Source: Amaricoccus sp003258405
GTDB taxonomy: Bacteria > Pseudomonadota > Alphaproteobacteria > Rhodobacterales > Rhodobacteraceae
Direction of reading: 5' to 3'
DNA length: 64,000 bases
Assembly (NCBI RefSeq): GCF_043226085.1
Contig: NZ_CP171225.1
Coordinates: forward strand, 3,472,001-3,536,000
The position numbers were made by a program, and so were the translations under genes. Below the pieces are notes generated by a model. It saw only the letters and a program-made list of their open reading frames with translations. It was not told where the DNA came from and did not search any database. Below are positions 1 through 6,607 of the stretch, piece after piece. Every line of letters starts with the position of its first letter. The stretch's first letter is position 1.

Positions 1-177
1 CTCCAGATAGTCGGTGCGCTCCATGCCGCCCGGCGGCATGTCGGGGTTGAGGAAATAGGGCCGCCAGCTCACCGCCAGCCCGTGGTCCGCCCGCGCCTCC
101 ATCGCCCGCATCAGGTTTGTCGCCCCGATATAGCACCAGGGGCAGATCGGGTCCGAAAGGATCTCGAGCCGGGTCAT
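1..177 (-). CDS. DsbA-family (FrnE-like) thiol oxidoreductase, N-terminal fragment
   Basis: The 59 visible residues begin MTRLEILSDPICPWCYIG. This is the first beta strand and the CPWC thioredoxin-type active site of the DsbA/FrnE (2-hydroxychromene-2-carboxylate isomerase-like) family. The gene runs off the left edge, so about 150 or more C-terminal residues are missing. Its start codon overlaps the stop of the upstream acyl-CoA synthetase in an ATGA arrangement, which indicates translational coupling on the minus strand. FrnE-like proteins are cytoplasmic disulfide oxidoreductases or GSH-dependent isomerases; the substrate cannot be inferred here. Confidence 0.85.
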   Translation of the reverse strand, partial: MTRLEILSDPICPWCYIGATNLMRAMEARADHGLAVSWRPYFLNPDMPPGGMERTDYLE

Positions 178-1724
178 GCATCTCCCTCCATTGCCCTGAG
201 GTGGCGTCGCTGGATCTTGCCGTTGGCACTCCGGGGCAGCGCCTCGACCGCCCGGAACGCCCGCGGGCATTTGTAGCGCGCCAGCTCGCCCGCGCAATGG
301 GCCGCAAGCTCTTCCTCGGCCACCGCCGCCCCGCGCGGCACGTAGAAGGCGGTGATGATCGAGACCCCTTCCCGCACCGGGGTCGCCACCACCGCCGCCT
401 CGGCGACGCCGGGGTGGTGGAGAAGGGCATATTCGACCTCCGCCGGGCTCACCCGGAACCCGCCCGCGTTCATCACGTCGTCCGCCCGTCCGAGATAGGT
501 GATCGCCCCGTCCTCGTCCATCCGGGCCCGGTCGCTGGTCAGAAACCACTCGCCCCGGAACGCCTCCGCCGTCTCCTCCGGCCGCCGCCAGTAGCCGAGC
601 ATCAGGCCCGGATCGCGGCGCGAGACCGCCAGCAGCCCGTCCTCGCCCCGGAGCGCCAGATCCTCCGCCCCGCCATCCTCGGCCAGGATCGCCACCCGCC
701 GCCCCGGCTGCGGATAGCCCGCCCGGCCCTCGATCCTCGGCCGGTCGGGCGAGAAGGAGATGTAGGTCGAGATCTCCGACATGCCCAGCGCCTCATGGAT
801 CGGCTTCCCCGTCGCTCCGCTCCAGGCCGCCGCCACCTGCTTCGGCAGCGCCTCTCCCGCGCTCAGCCCGTGCCGGAGATGGGCAAACCCGCGCGCAAGC
901 GCCGCATCATCGCCCAGCATCTGGCGGTAGACCCCGGGCACCGCGGCAAAGATCGTCGCCCGGTGCGCCTCGGCAAGGTGCGGCCAGACATGCCGGTCCG
1001 GCGGGCCGGCATAGATCAGCGCCGCCGCCCCCATCGCCCAGGGGTCGGTCAGGCCCGCCCCGAGCGTGTAGGTCCAGTTGAAGGCCCCGGCATGGAGCAT
1101 CCGGTCATCCGCGCCGAGCCCGTACCAGCCCTGCCACATCATCCGCCGCGCCCAGGCTGCCCGCTGGGCGTGGAGCACCCCCTTGGGCCGGCCGCCGGTG
1201 CCGGAGGTATAGATCATGAAGGCCGGATCCTCCGCCCGCGTCGCCGCAAATTCGCCCGGCCCGGCCTCGCGCAGCTCGCGGATTTCCTCCGGCCCCAGAA
1301 CCGGGATCCCGCCCGTATCCGGCAGCTCGAGACCTTCGCCGCGACAGATGAATGCCGGTTCGAGATCGGCGAGGATCACCGCGATCTCGTGGGGCGTGAG
1401 CATCGATGAAGTCGGCACCGGCACCGCGCCGAGCGCGATGGCGCCGAAGAAGAGCAGCGGGAAATCCGAGGAGTTCCCGATCCGGAGCAGCACCCTGTCC
1501 CCCCGGCCGATCCCCACCGCCGCAAGCCCCCCCGCCACCCGCAGCACCGCCTCGCGCAGCGCCCCGTGGGTCCAATGCTCGGCCATCTCACCCGGTGCCC
1601 ACAGGACCTCCAGCGCCGTCCGTTCGGGCGCGCGAAGGGCCGGGGCGAAGGTGTGCGCCGCCATGTTGAAGGTCTCGGGGCAGGGCGCAAACGGCCCTTC
1701 GTCGAAGAGTGCGTCCTGGGTCAT
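174..1724 (-). CDS. AMP-dependent acyl-CoA synthetase (ANL superfamily)
   Basis: A 516-residue acyl-adenylate-forming enzyme that would activate a carboxylic acid to its CoA thioester through an acyl-AMP. The P-loop motif YTSGTGGRPKG is intact. Further along are the A5-like segment EALGMSE, the A7 region WFLTSDRARMDEDG, the hinge YLGRADDVMNAGG and the C-terminal lysine motif SANGKIQR. It resembles benzoate/acetate-type CoA ligases, but the acid is not decidable from sequence. No good Shine-Dalgarno precedes the ATG. It is the first gene of a minus-strand pair with the FrnE-like gene, and its promoter would lie in the same intergenic space as the Zur-like palindrome. Confidence 0.85.
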   Translation of the reverse strand: MTQDALFDEGPFAPCPETFNMAAHTFAPALRAPERTALEVLWAPGEMAEHWTHGALREAVLRVAGGLAAVGIGRGDRVLLRIGNSSDFPLLFFGAIALGAVPVPTSSMLTPHEIAVILADLEPAFICRGEGLELPDTGGIPVLGPEEIRELREAGPGEFAATRAEDPAFMIYTSGTGGRPKGVLHAQRAAWARRMMWQGWYGLGADDRMLHAGAFNWTYTLGAGLTDPWAMGAAALIYAGPPDRHVWPHLAEAHRATIFAAVPGVYRQMLGDDAALARGFAHLRHGLSAGEALPKQVAAAWSGATGKPIHEALGMSEISTYISFSPDRPRIEGRAGYPQPGRRVAILAEDGGAEDLALRGEDGLLAVSRRDPGLMLGYWRRPEETAEAFRGEWFLTSDRARMDEDGAITYLGRADDVMNAGGFRVSPAEVEYALLHHPGVAEAAVVATPVREGVSIITAFYVPRGAAVAEEELAAHCAGELARYKCPRAFRAVEALPRSANGKIQRRHLRAMEGDA

Positions 1725-1784
1725 GCGGCATTCGTAGCGGCATCCCGGACTTGCTGCAATGCACCCTTCGGACCGGTTGCGGTA

Positions 1785-1809
1785 TGATATGTTATACTAT
1801 AACAATATA
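1785..1809. promoter_or_regulatory. Zur-like operator upstream of the CobW gene
   Basis: GTTATA-C-TATAAC at 1791-1803 is a perfect 13-bp inverted repeat embedded in AT-rich sequence (TGATAT on the left, AATATAG on the right) within otherwise GC-rich DNA. It strongly resembles the ATGTTATAnTATaAC type of box recognised by the zinc repressor Zur, and it lies about 36 bp before the CobW start. COG0523 GTPases are commonly Zur targets, so zinc-starvation induction is the likely logic. Assignment to Zur is inference from motif and context. Confidence 0.6.
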
Positions 1810-1838
1810 GCCCTGACCCATCCAGCAGGGAGACTTGC

Positions 1839-3065
1839 ATGCCCGCCGCCGCCGATACGCGCCTTCCCGTGACGCTCATCTCCGGGTTCCTCGGAGCCGG
1901 GAAGACGACGCTGCTCAACCACATTCTCAACAACCGCGAGGGGCGCCGCGTCGCGGTCATCGTGAACGACATGTCGGAGGTGAACATCGATGCCGATCTC
2001 GTCCGCGCCGGGGGGGCCGAGCTTTCGCGCGCGGAGGAAACCCTCGTCGAGATGACCAACGGCTGCATCTGCTGCACGCTGCGCGAGGACCTGCTGACGG
2101 AAGTGCGCCGTCTCGCGGGCGAGCGCCGGTTCGATGCGCTGGTGATCGAATCGACCGGGGTATCAGAGCCGCTGCCGGTCGCCGCCACCTTCGAGTTCCG
2201 CGACGCGGAGGGCAGGAGCCTCGAGGATGTCGCCCGCCTCGACGCCACCATCACGGTGGTTGACGCCATCAACCTGCTCGGGGACTTTTCGAGCCACGAC
2301 TTCCTCGCCGACCGTGGCGAAAGCCTCGGTGCGGACGACGCGCGCACGCTGGTCGATCTGCTCGTGGACCAGATCGAGTTCGCCGACATCATCGTGCTCA
2401 ACAAGGTGCATGACGCGGGGCCCGAGCGGGCCGAGGCGGCGCGGCGCATCATCCGCAGCCTCAATTCCGAGGCCCGACTGATCGAGGCCGACCATGGCCG
2501 GGTGCCGGCCGCCGCGATGTTCGACACACGCCTCTTCGATTTCGATCGCGCGCATGGCCACCCGCTCTGGTTCAAGGAGCTCTACGGTTTCGCCGAACAC
2601 ACGCCCGAGACCGAGGAATACGGTATCTCGTCCTTCGTCTACCGGGCGCGCAGGCCCTTTCACCCCTCGGCCATCCATTCGGTGCTGAACGGACCGCTGC
2701 CTGGCGTCATCCGCGCGAAGGGACATTTCTGGATCGCGACCCGGCCCGACTGGGTGGCGGAATTCAGCCTCGCGGGTGCGGTTTCGGGCGTGCGACCCCT
2801 CGGACGCTGGTGGGCGGCGGTGCCGAAGCGCTACTGGCCCGACGATCCGCAGATGGTGCAGCGCATGACCGCGGAATGGTGCGAGCCCTTCGGCGACCGG
2901 CGGCAGGAGATCGTCTTCATCGGCTCGGACCTCGACCGGGAGGCGATTTCCGCGGCGCTCGATGCCTGCCTCATGGGCGAGGTCGGGCCGGAGGCCTTCG
3001 TGCCGGAGCGCTGGGAAGGGCTGGCCGATCCGTTTCCGGCCTGGGCACATGGCGCAGCGGCCTGA
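1839..3065 (+). CDS. CobW/COG0523-family GTPase, putative zinc metallochaperone
   Basis: A 408-residue G3E GTPase. Walker A is GFLGAGKT at residues 16-23. The metal-binding CxCC motif (GCICC, cysteines 76, 78 and 79) lies between Walker A and the switch region. NKVHD matches the NKxD guanine-specificity loop, followed by the C-terminal CobW_C domain. Members load zinc or cobalt into client enzymes using GTP hydrolysis. The Zur-like palindrome just upstream and the absence of cobalamin genes nearby favour a zinc-starvation role over cobalt insertion. The start follows CAGGGAGACTTGC, a good ribosome binding site. The DUF6525 gene overlaps its 3' end. Confidence 0.88.
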   Translation: MPAAADTRLPVTLISGFLGAGKTTLLNHILNNREGRRVAVIVNDMSEVNIDADLVRAGGAELSRAEETLVEMTNGCICCTLREDLLTEVRRLAGERRFDALVIESTGVSEPLPVAATFEFRDAEGRSLEDVARLDATITVVDAINLLGDFSSHDFLADRGESLGADDARTLVDLLVDQIEFADIIVLNKVHDAGPERAEAARRIIRSLNSEARLIEADHGRVPAAAMFDTRLFDFDRAHGHPLWFKELYGFAEHTPETEEYGISSFVYRARRPFHPSAIHSVLNGPLPGVIRAKGHFWIATRPDWVAEFSLAGAVSGVRPLGRWWAAVPKRYWPDDPQMVQRMTAEWCEPFGDRRQEIVFIGSDLDREAISAALDACLMGEVGPEAFVPERWEGLADPFPAWAHGAAA

Positions 3066-3465
3066 GCCGCGCGGCGGGCGGAATGGTGCGAGCGCCCTGC
3101 CGCGCCGCCGCCGGAGCGGGGACCCCATGGCGGAGTTCGATGCGCTGCCGCCGCGTCTGCGCGCCTGGCTCGCGGGCGCGCGGCTGCCCTGGAGCCCGCG
3201 CTCGGTCCGTCGCGCCTTTGCCCGCGCCATCGAGACGGCCGGGGGCGACGTGGCCCGCGCCATTGCCGCGCTCGATGCGCTCGAGGCCCGGGCGCTCGCC
3301 CGCGATACCGGCGCGGTCTGGGGGAAGGGGCATCCCGAAGCCGCGACCGGGGGCGCGGCGGACGCTACCGGCCCGGCCGCCGGAACGCGGCGCGCGCCTC
3401 GTCGATCCGCGCGCGGTAGGCACAGCCCTCCACATGATCGTTCACCATGCCCATCGACTGCATGA
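3049..3465 (+). CDS. DUF6525 family protein
   Basis: A 138-residue basic protein with a segment reading SALPRRRRSGDPM, then FDALPPRLRAWL, WSPRSVRRAF and RDTGAVWGKGHP. I recognise this as the small rhodobacterial DUF6525 family; no biochemical function is known to me. The chosen ATG at 3049 keeps the RRRR-GDPM motif and overlaps the end of the CobW gene by 17 bp; a shorter start at 3127 is possible. Its 3' end overlaps the convergent tag gene by about 100 bp, so the last 30 or so residues, which look like low-complexity translation of the tag antisense strand, may not be conserved. Confidence 0.6.
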   Translation: MAQRPEPRGGRNGASALPRRRRSGDPMAEFDALPPRLRAWLAGARLPWSPRSVRRAFARAIETAGGDVARAIAALDALEARALARDTGAVWGKGHPEAATGGAADATGPAAGTRRAPRRSARGRHSPPHDRSPCPSTA

Positions 3466-3973
3466 AGGCATAGAGGGTCGTCGGCCCGACGAACTTCCAG
3501 CCGCGCTTCTTGAGATCCTTCGAAAGCGCGACGGATTCGGGCGAGGTCGAGACGGTCTGCGGCGGGGCGCATGTCGCGGGATCGGGCTCGTAGCGCCAGA
3601 GATAGGCCGCGAGCGAGCCCGCCTCCGCCGCAAGTTCCCGTGCGCGGCGGGCGTTGTTGATGACCGCCTCGATCTTGCCGCGGTGCCGCACGATCCCGGC
3701 ATCCTGCAGCAGCCGCGCGACGTCGGCCTCGCCGAATTCGGCCACCTTGTCGAAATCGAAGCCCGCGAAGGCGGCCCGGAAGTTCTCGCGCTTGACGAGG
3801 ATCGTCCGCCAGCTCAGGCCGGACTGGAACCCCTCGAGCGAGAGCTTCTCGAAGAGGCGGCGGTCGTCGCCGACCGGCATGCCCCATTCCGCGTCATGAT
3901 AGGGCATCTCGTCGGCACTCGCGCTCCAGCGGCAGCGCGGCTGCCCGTCGGGGCCGGTGATCGTCGTGCTCAT
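3365..3973 (-). CDS. tag: DNA-3-methyladenine glycosylase I
   Basis: A 202-residue base-excision repair glycosylase of the Tag (AlkA-unrelated) helix-hairpin-helix family, which removes 3-methyladenine from alkylated DNA. Diagnostic stretches include RCRW near the N-terminus, YHDAEWG, LFEKLSLEGFQSGLSW, FVGPTTLYAFMQSMGMVNDH and a cysteine/histidine set consistent with the Tag zinc site. The start at 3973 is preceded by GAGGAGAG on the minus strand and matches the family N-terminus; a longer frame upstream lacks conservation. It sits alone between fmdB and DUF6525, convergent with the latter. Confidence 0.92.
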   Translation of the reverse strand: MSTTITGPDGQPRCRWSASADEMPYHDAEWGMPVGDDRRLFEKLSLEGFQSGLSWRTILVKRENFRAAFAGFDFDKVAEFGEADVARLLQDAGIVRHRGKIEAVINNARRARELAAEAGSLAAYLWRYEPDPATCAPPQTVSTSPESVALSKDLKKRGWKFVGPTTLYAFMQSMGMVNDHVEGCAYRARIDEARAAFRRPGR

Positions 3974-4131
3974 GGCTCTCCTCGTGTCTCGGTCCTGCCG
4001 GGCCGCGACGGAATGCAATGTCTCCCGACGTGGCCAGGCGTCGACCACGACCCGCTCGGCCGCTCCCGTCAAGGGTCATTCGGGCGCGGGCGCGGCGCAT
4101 CGCCGGGGGATGGTATGCCCCGGCGATGCCC

Positions 4132-4428
4132 TCAGCACTGGCCGAGCATCCAGCGCCGGGAGGTGGGCGGCGCCTTCTTCTTGCAGAGGTTGCAGCCGCA
4201 ACTCGGCAGGTGGCTGCGTTTCACCACCTTCGGCGCGCCGGAGCTGGTTTCCGCCCGGTGTTCGGCCCGGCGCAGCGCGCTCGAGAGCGTGCTGATCTGG
4301 GGCAGGGCGGGCAGCACCGCGCTCGTGTTGCCGCAGCAGGGGCAGGCGATGCCGGCCCGGCTCGCCTCGTAACTGACCCGGTCGGTGAAGATGCCATGGT
4401 CGGCGCAGTGGAAATCGTAGATCGGCAT
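4132..4428 (-). CDS. fmdB: FmdB-family zinc-ribbon regulatory protein
   Basis: A 98-residue protein starting MPIYDFHCADHG, with CPCCG about 23 residues later, the N-terminal zinc ribbon of the FmdB family. A second Cys cluster near the C-terminus (CGCNLCKK) is an extra possible metal site. FmdB was first described as a putative regulator of formamidase in Methylophilus. Here it is the third gene of a minus-strand fmdA-amiS-fmdB set, 12 bp after amiS, which supports the name. Whether it binds DNA or acts post-translationally is unknown. Confidence 0.85.
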   Translation of the reverse strand: MPIYDFHCADHGIFTDRVSYEASRAGIACPCCGNTSAVLPALPQISTLSSALRRAEHRAETSSGAPKVVKRSHLPSCGCNLCKKKAPPTSRRWMLGQC

Positions 4429-4440
4429 CGAAGCGCTCCC

Positions 4441-4953
4441 TTACAGCAGTCCGTCGAGCAGCAGGTATCCCGGCACCCAGCCGGTCACGATCCCGGCGAT
4501 GAGCGTGACCCATGCCGTCTGGCGCAGGATCGGGCGCCCGAGTGCCAGCAGCAGGAAATACATGAACCAGAGCACGCCCCAGATGAGCCAGTTTCCGGCC
4601 AGCCAGAATTCGCCCGGCGAGGCGGCGGACCCGATCCCGCGGAGGAAGACCGGCGCCGTGCTGATGGCGACGAAGAGGCTGAACCAGCCGAGCCCGCGAC
4701 CGTCGACCGCGACGAGGCGGTTGTAGGCGACCCAGAAATAGGTGGTGCTGAACATGAGGGTCAGGGCTGCGGCGCGTACCGTGTCCGGGTCGGCGGCCGG
4801 ACCGAAGGCGCTCTGGATCACCACGCCCGCGGCCACGAGGCCGGAGACGATGTTGATGACGACGATTTCCCGGTCCTGGATCTTGCCCATGAGCCAGATC
4901 CCGTTGAGAAACAGCACGGCGCCGACGTAGAATAGAAGAAATCCGAGCAACAT
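4441..4953 (-). CDS. amiS: AmiS/UreI-family amide/urea channel
   Basis: A 170-residue integral membrane protein with about six hydrophobic segments, typical for AmiS/UreI proton-gated urea or short-chain amide channels. Characteristic pieces are FYVGAVLFLNG near the start, TYFWVAYNRL in the middle and GNWLIWGVLWFMYFLLL in the second half. In the inner membrane it would let formamide or urea into the cell. It lies between formamidase and fmdB on the same strand, so formamide is the likeliest substrate. Confidence 0.88.
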   Translation of the reverse strand: MLLGFLLFYVGAVLFLNGIWLMGKIQDREIVVINIVSGLVAAGVVIQSAFGPAADPDTVRAAALTLMFSTTYFWVAYNRLVAVDGRGLGWFSLFVAISTAPVFLRGIGSAASPGEFWLAGNWLIWGVLWFMYFLLLALGRPILRQTAWVTLIAGIVTGWVPGYLLLDGLL

Positions 4954-5057
4954 GGATCTTGTCTCCCCGATCGGAGCCGCTCCGGTTTGGAGGACCTGTC
5001 CGATCTGATTGAACGTCCTGGAGCGGCGCGGCGCGTGGCACCGCCCGCTCCGACTGT

Positions 5058-5080
5058 CCCGCCCCGGCGTGCGGGGCGGG
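5058..5080 (-). terminator. GC-rich hairpin between fmdA and amiS
   Basis: CCCGCCCC (5058-5065) pairs with GGGGCGGG (5073-5080) across a 7-nt loop. It lies 12 bp downstream of the fmdA stop, with no clear U-tract. It could attenuate transcription between fmdA and amiS or stabilise the fmdA mRNA 3' end, giving more formamidase than channel. Confidence 0.45.
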
Positions 5081-5092
5081 CGCGGCGGGGCC

Positions 5093-6319
5093 TCAGCTCG
5101 TCATGGCGACCGGGATGTCGGGGACGGAGCGCTTCGGTCCGTCGCCGTTCGGCCGGATGTCGAAGTCGAAGATGGCCGTGGGGATGGCGAGTGTCGCGCA
5201 GACGTTGGGAATGTCGACGATGCCCGCGATGCGGCCCTCGACGGGCGCGGTGCCGAGGATCATGTAGGCCTGCTCGCCCGAGTAGCCGAATTTCTTCAGG
5301 TACTCGATCGCGTTGAGACAGGCGCGGCGGTAGGCGACATGGGCGTCGAGATAGTATTGCTCGCCGGTGTGCTCATCGACCGAGATGCCCTCGAAGATCA
5401 GGTAGTCGTCGAAATGCGGATCGATCGGCGAGGGCCGGAAGATCGGGTTGATGACGCCGTATTTCGACATGCCGTCCTTGATGATCTCGACCTTGATGTC
5501 GATCCAGCCGGCCATTTCGATCGCGCCGCAGAAGGTGATCTCGCCATCGCCCTGGCTGAAGTGGATATCGCCCATCGAGAGCCCGCCGCCCTTCACGTAG
5601 ACGGGGAAATAGACCTTGGAGCCGCGCGAGAGGTTCTTGATGTCGCAGTTGCCACCGTGCTCGCGCGGCGGCACCGTGCGCCAGGCCTCCTTGGCGGCGG
5701 TATCGGCGGCGGTGCCCTTGAGCAGGCCCATCAGCGCGGTGGAGGCATCGGGCGGGCAGGCGAGCGGCGGAACGCGGTCAGGATCGGTCGCGATGAGCTC
5801 GGCCTCGCGGCGGTTGGCCTCGGCGAGCAGCTTGTGATCCGGCAGGCAACCGATGAGGCCCGGGTGGATCAGGCCGGGATAGCGCACGCCGGGAATGTGG
5901 CGCGAGGTGGTGTAGATGCCCTCGAAATCCCAGATCGACTTCGTGGCGTTGGGGTAGTGCTCGGTGAGAAAGCCGCCGCCGTTTTCCTTGGCGAAGAGGC
6001 CGTTGAAGCCCCAGCGCGAGTCGTCCATCGCGCCGATGTCGAGGATGTCCACGACCAGTAGGTCGCCCGGTTCGGCGCCTTCGAAGCCGAACGGGCCGGA
6101 GAGGTAGTGGACCCGCGTGAGGTCCACGTCACGGATATCGTTGGCGCTGTCGTTGTTGCCGATCTGCCCGCCGGTCCAGTCGTAGCATTCGACGCGCAGA
6201 ACGTCTCCGGGCTTGAAGGTCTCCACCATCGGGATGTCGGGGTGCCAGCGGTTGTGCGGCTTCTGTGCGGCTTCTTCGGGAGCCTTGGTGAGATCGACCT
6301 CGAAGACTGTCTTTGGCAT
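5093..6319 (-). CDS. fmdA: Formamidase
   Basis: A 408-residue enzyme of the FmdA/AmdA acetamidase-formamidase family, hydrolysing formamide to formate and ammonia. The length fits the Methylophilus-type enzyme (about 407 residues). Landmarks are KPHNRWHPDIP, PGDVLRVECYDWTGGQI, HYLSGPFGFEGAEPGDLL, HPGLIGC, the REHGGNCDIKNL segment and GDIHFSQGDGEI. The start at 6319 follows GGGAGG on the minus strand. The divergent neighbour is a permease-kinase fusion, suggesting inducible nitrogen scavenging. The enzyme is cytoplasmic with no signal peptide. Confidence 0.93.
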   Translation of the reverse strand: MPKTVFEVDLTKAPEEAAQKPHNRWHPDIPMVETFKPGDVLRVECYDWTGGQIGNNDSANDIRDVDLTRVHYLSGPFGFEGAEPGDLLVVDILDIGAMDDSRWGFNGLFAKENGGGFLTEHYPNATKSIWDFEGIYTTSRHIPGVRYPGLIHPGLIGCLPDHKLLAEANRREAELIATDPDRVPPLACPPDASTALMGLLKGTAADTAAKEAWRTVPPREHGGNCDIKNLSRGSKVYFPVYVKGGGLSMGDIHFSQGDGEITFCGAIEMAGWIDIKVEIIKDGMSKYGVINPIFRPSPIDPHFDDYLIFEGISVDEHTGEQYYLDAHVAYRRACLNAIEYLKKFGYSGEQAYMILGTAPVEGRIAGIVDIPNVCATLAIPTAIFDFDIRPNGDGPKRSVPDIPVAMTS

Positions 6320-6387
6320 GGATGCCTCCCTGTTTCTGCGCCGGCGCCGTCTCGGGGGGCACCGGTCGGGCATCAATCTGGGCCGGC

Positions 6388-6441
6388 CGTGTAACCGGCG
6401 TTCGTCCCGAAACGCGGCCAAATGTAATTTCGTGTAACCGG
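6388..6441. promoter_or_regulatory. Tandem TGTAA repeats in the fmdA / permease-kinase intergenic region
   Basis: TGTAA occurs at 6390, 6423 and 6433, that is with 33-bp and 10-bp spacing and all in the same orientation. Two of the copies lie inside an 11-bp direct repeat CGTGTAACCGG (6388-6398 and 6431-6441). Ten- to eleven-bp direct repeats on one helical face are how OmpR/PhoB-type dimers bind, and such a regulator is encoded at 10335-11093. The assignment is inference. Confidence 0.45.
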
Positions 6442-6607
6442 GCCTTGCGCCGTGGCGGATTTGTGGCCGCGATGGAGAGCGGGCGCGTGCACGCCAGGTG
6501 CGGGGACCCCGCGCGCATTCACAGCTGTCGCTTTCGGCGCTAGGGTGCGCGGTTCCAGCCGGCGAAGGGCGCGCCGCTGTTGCCGAAGACTTGGCCGGAG
6601 TGAAGAC

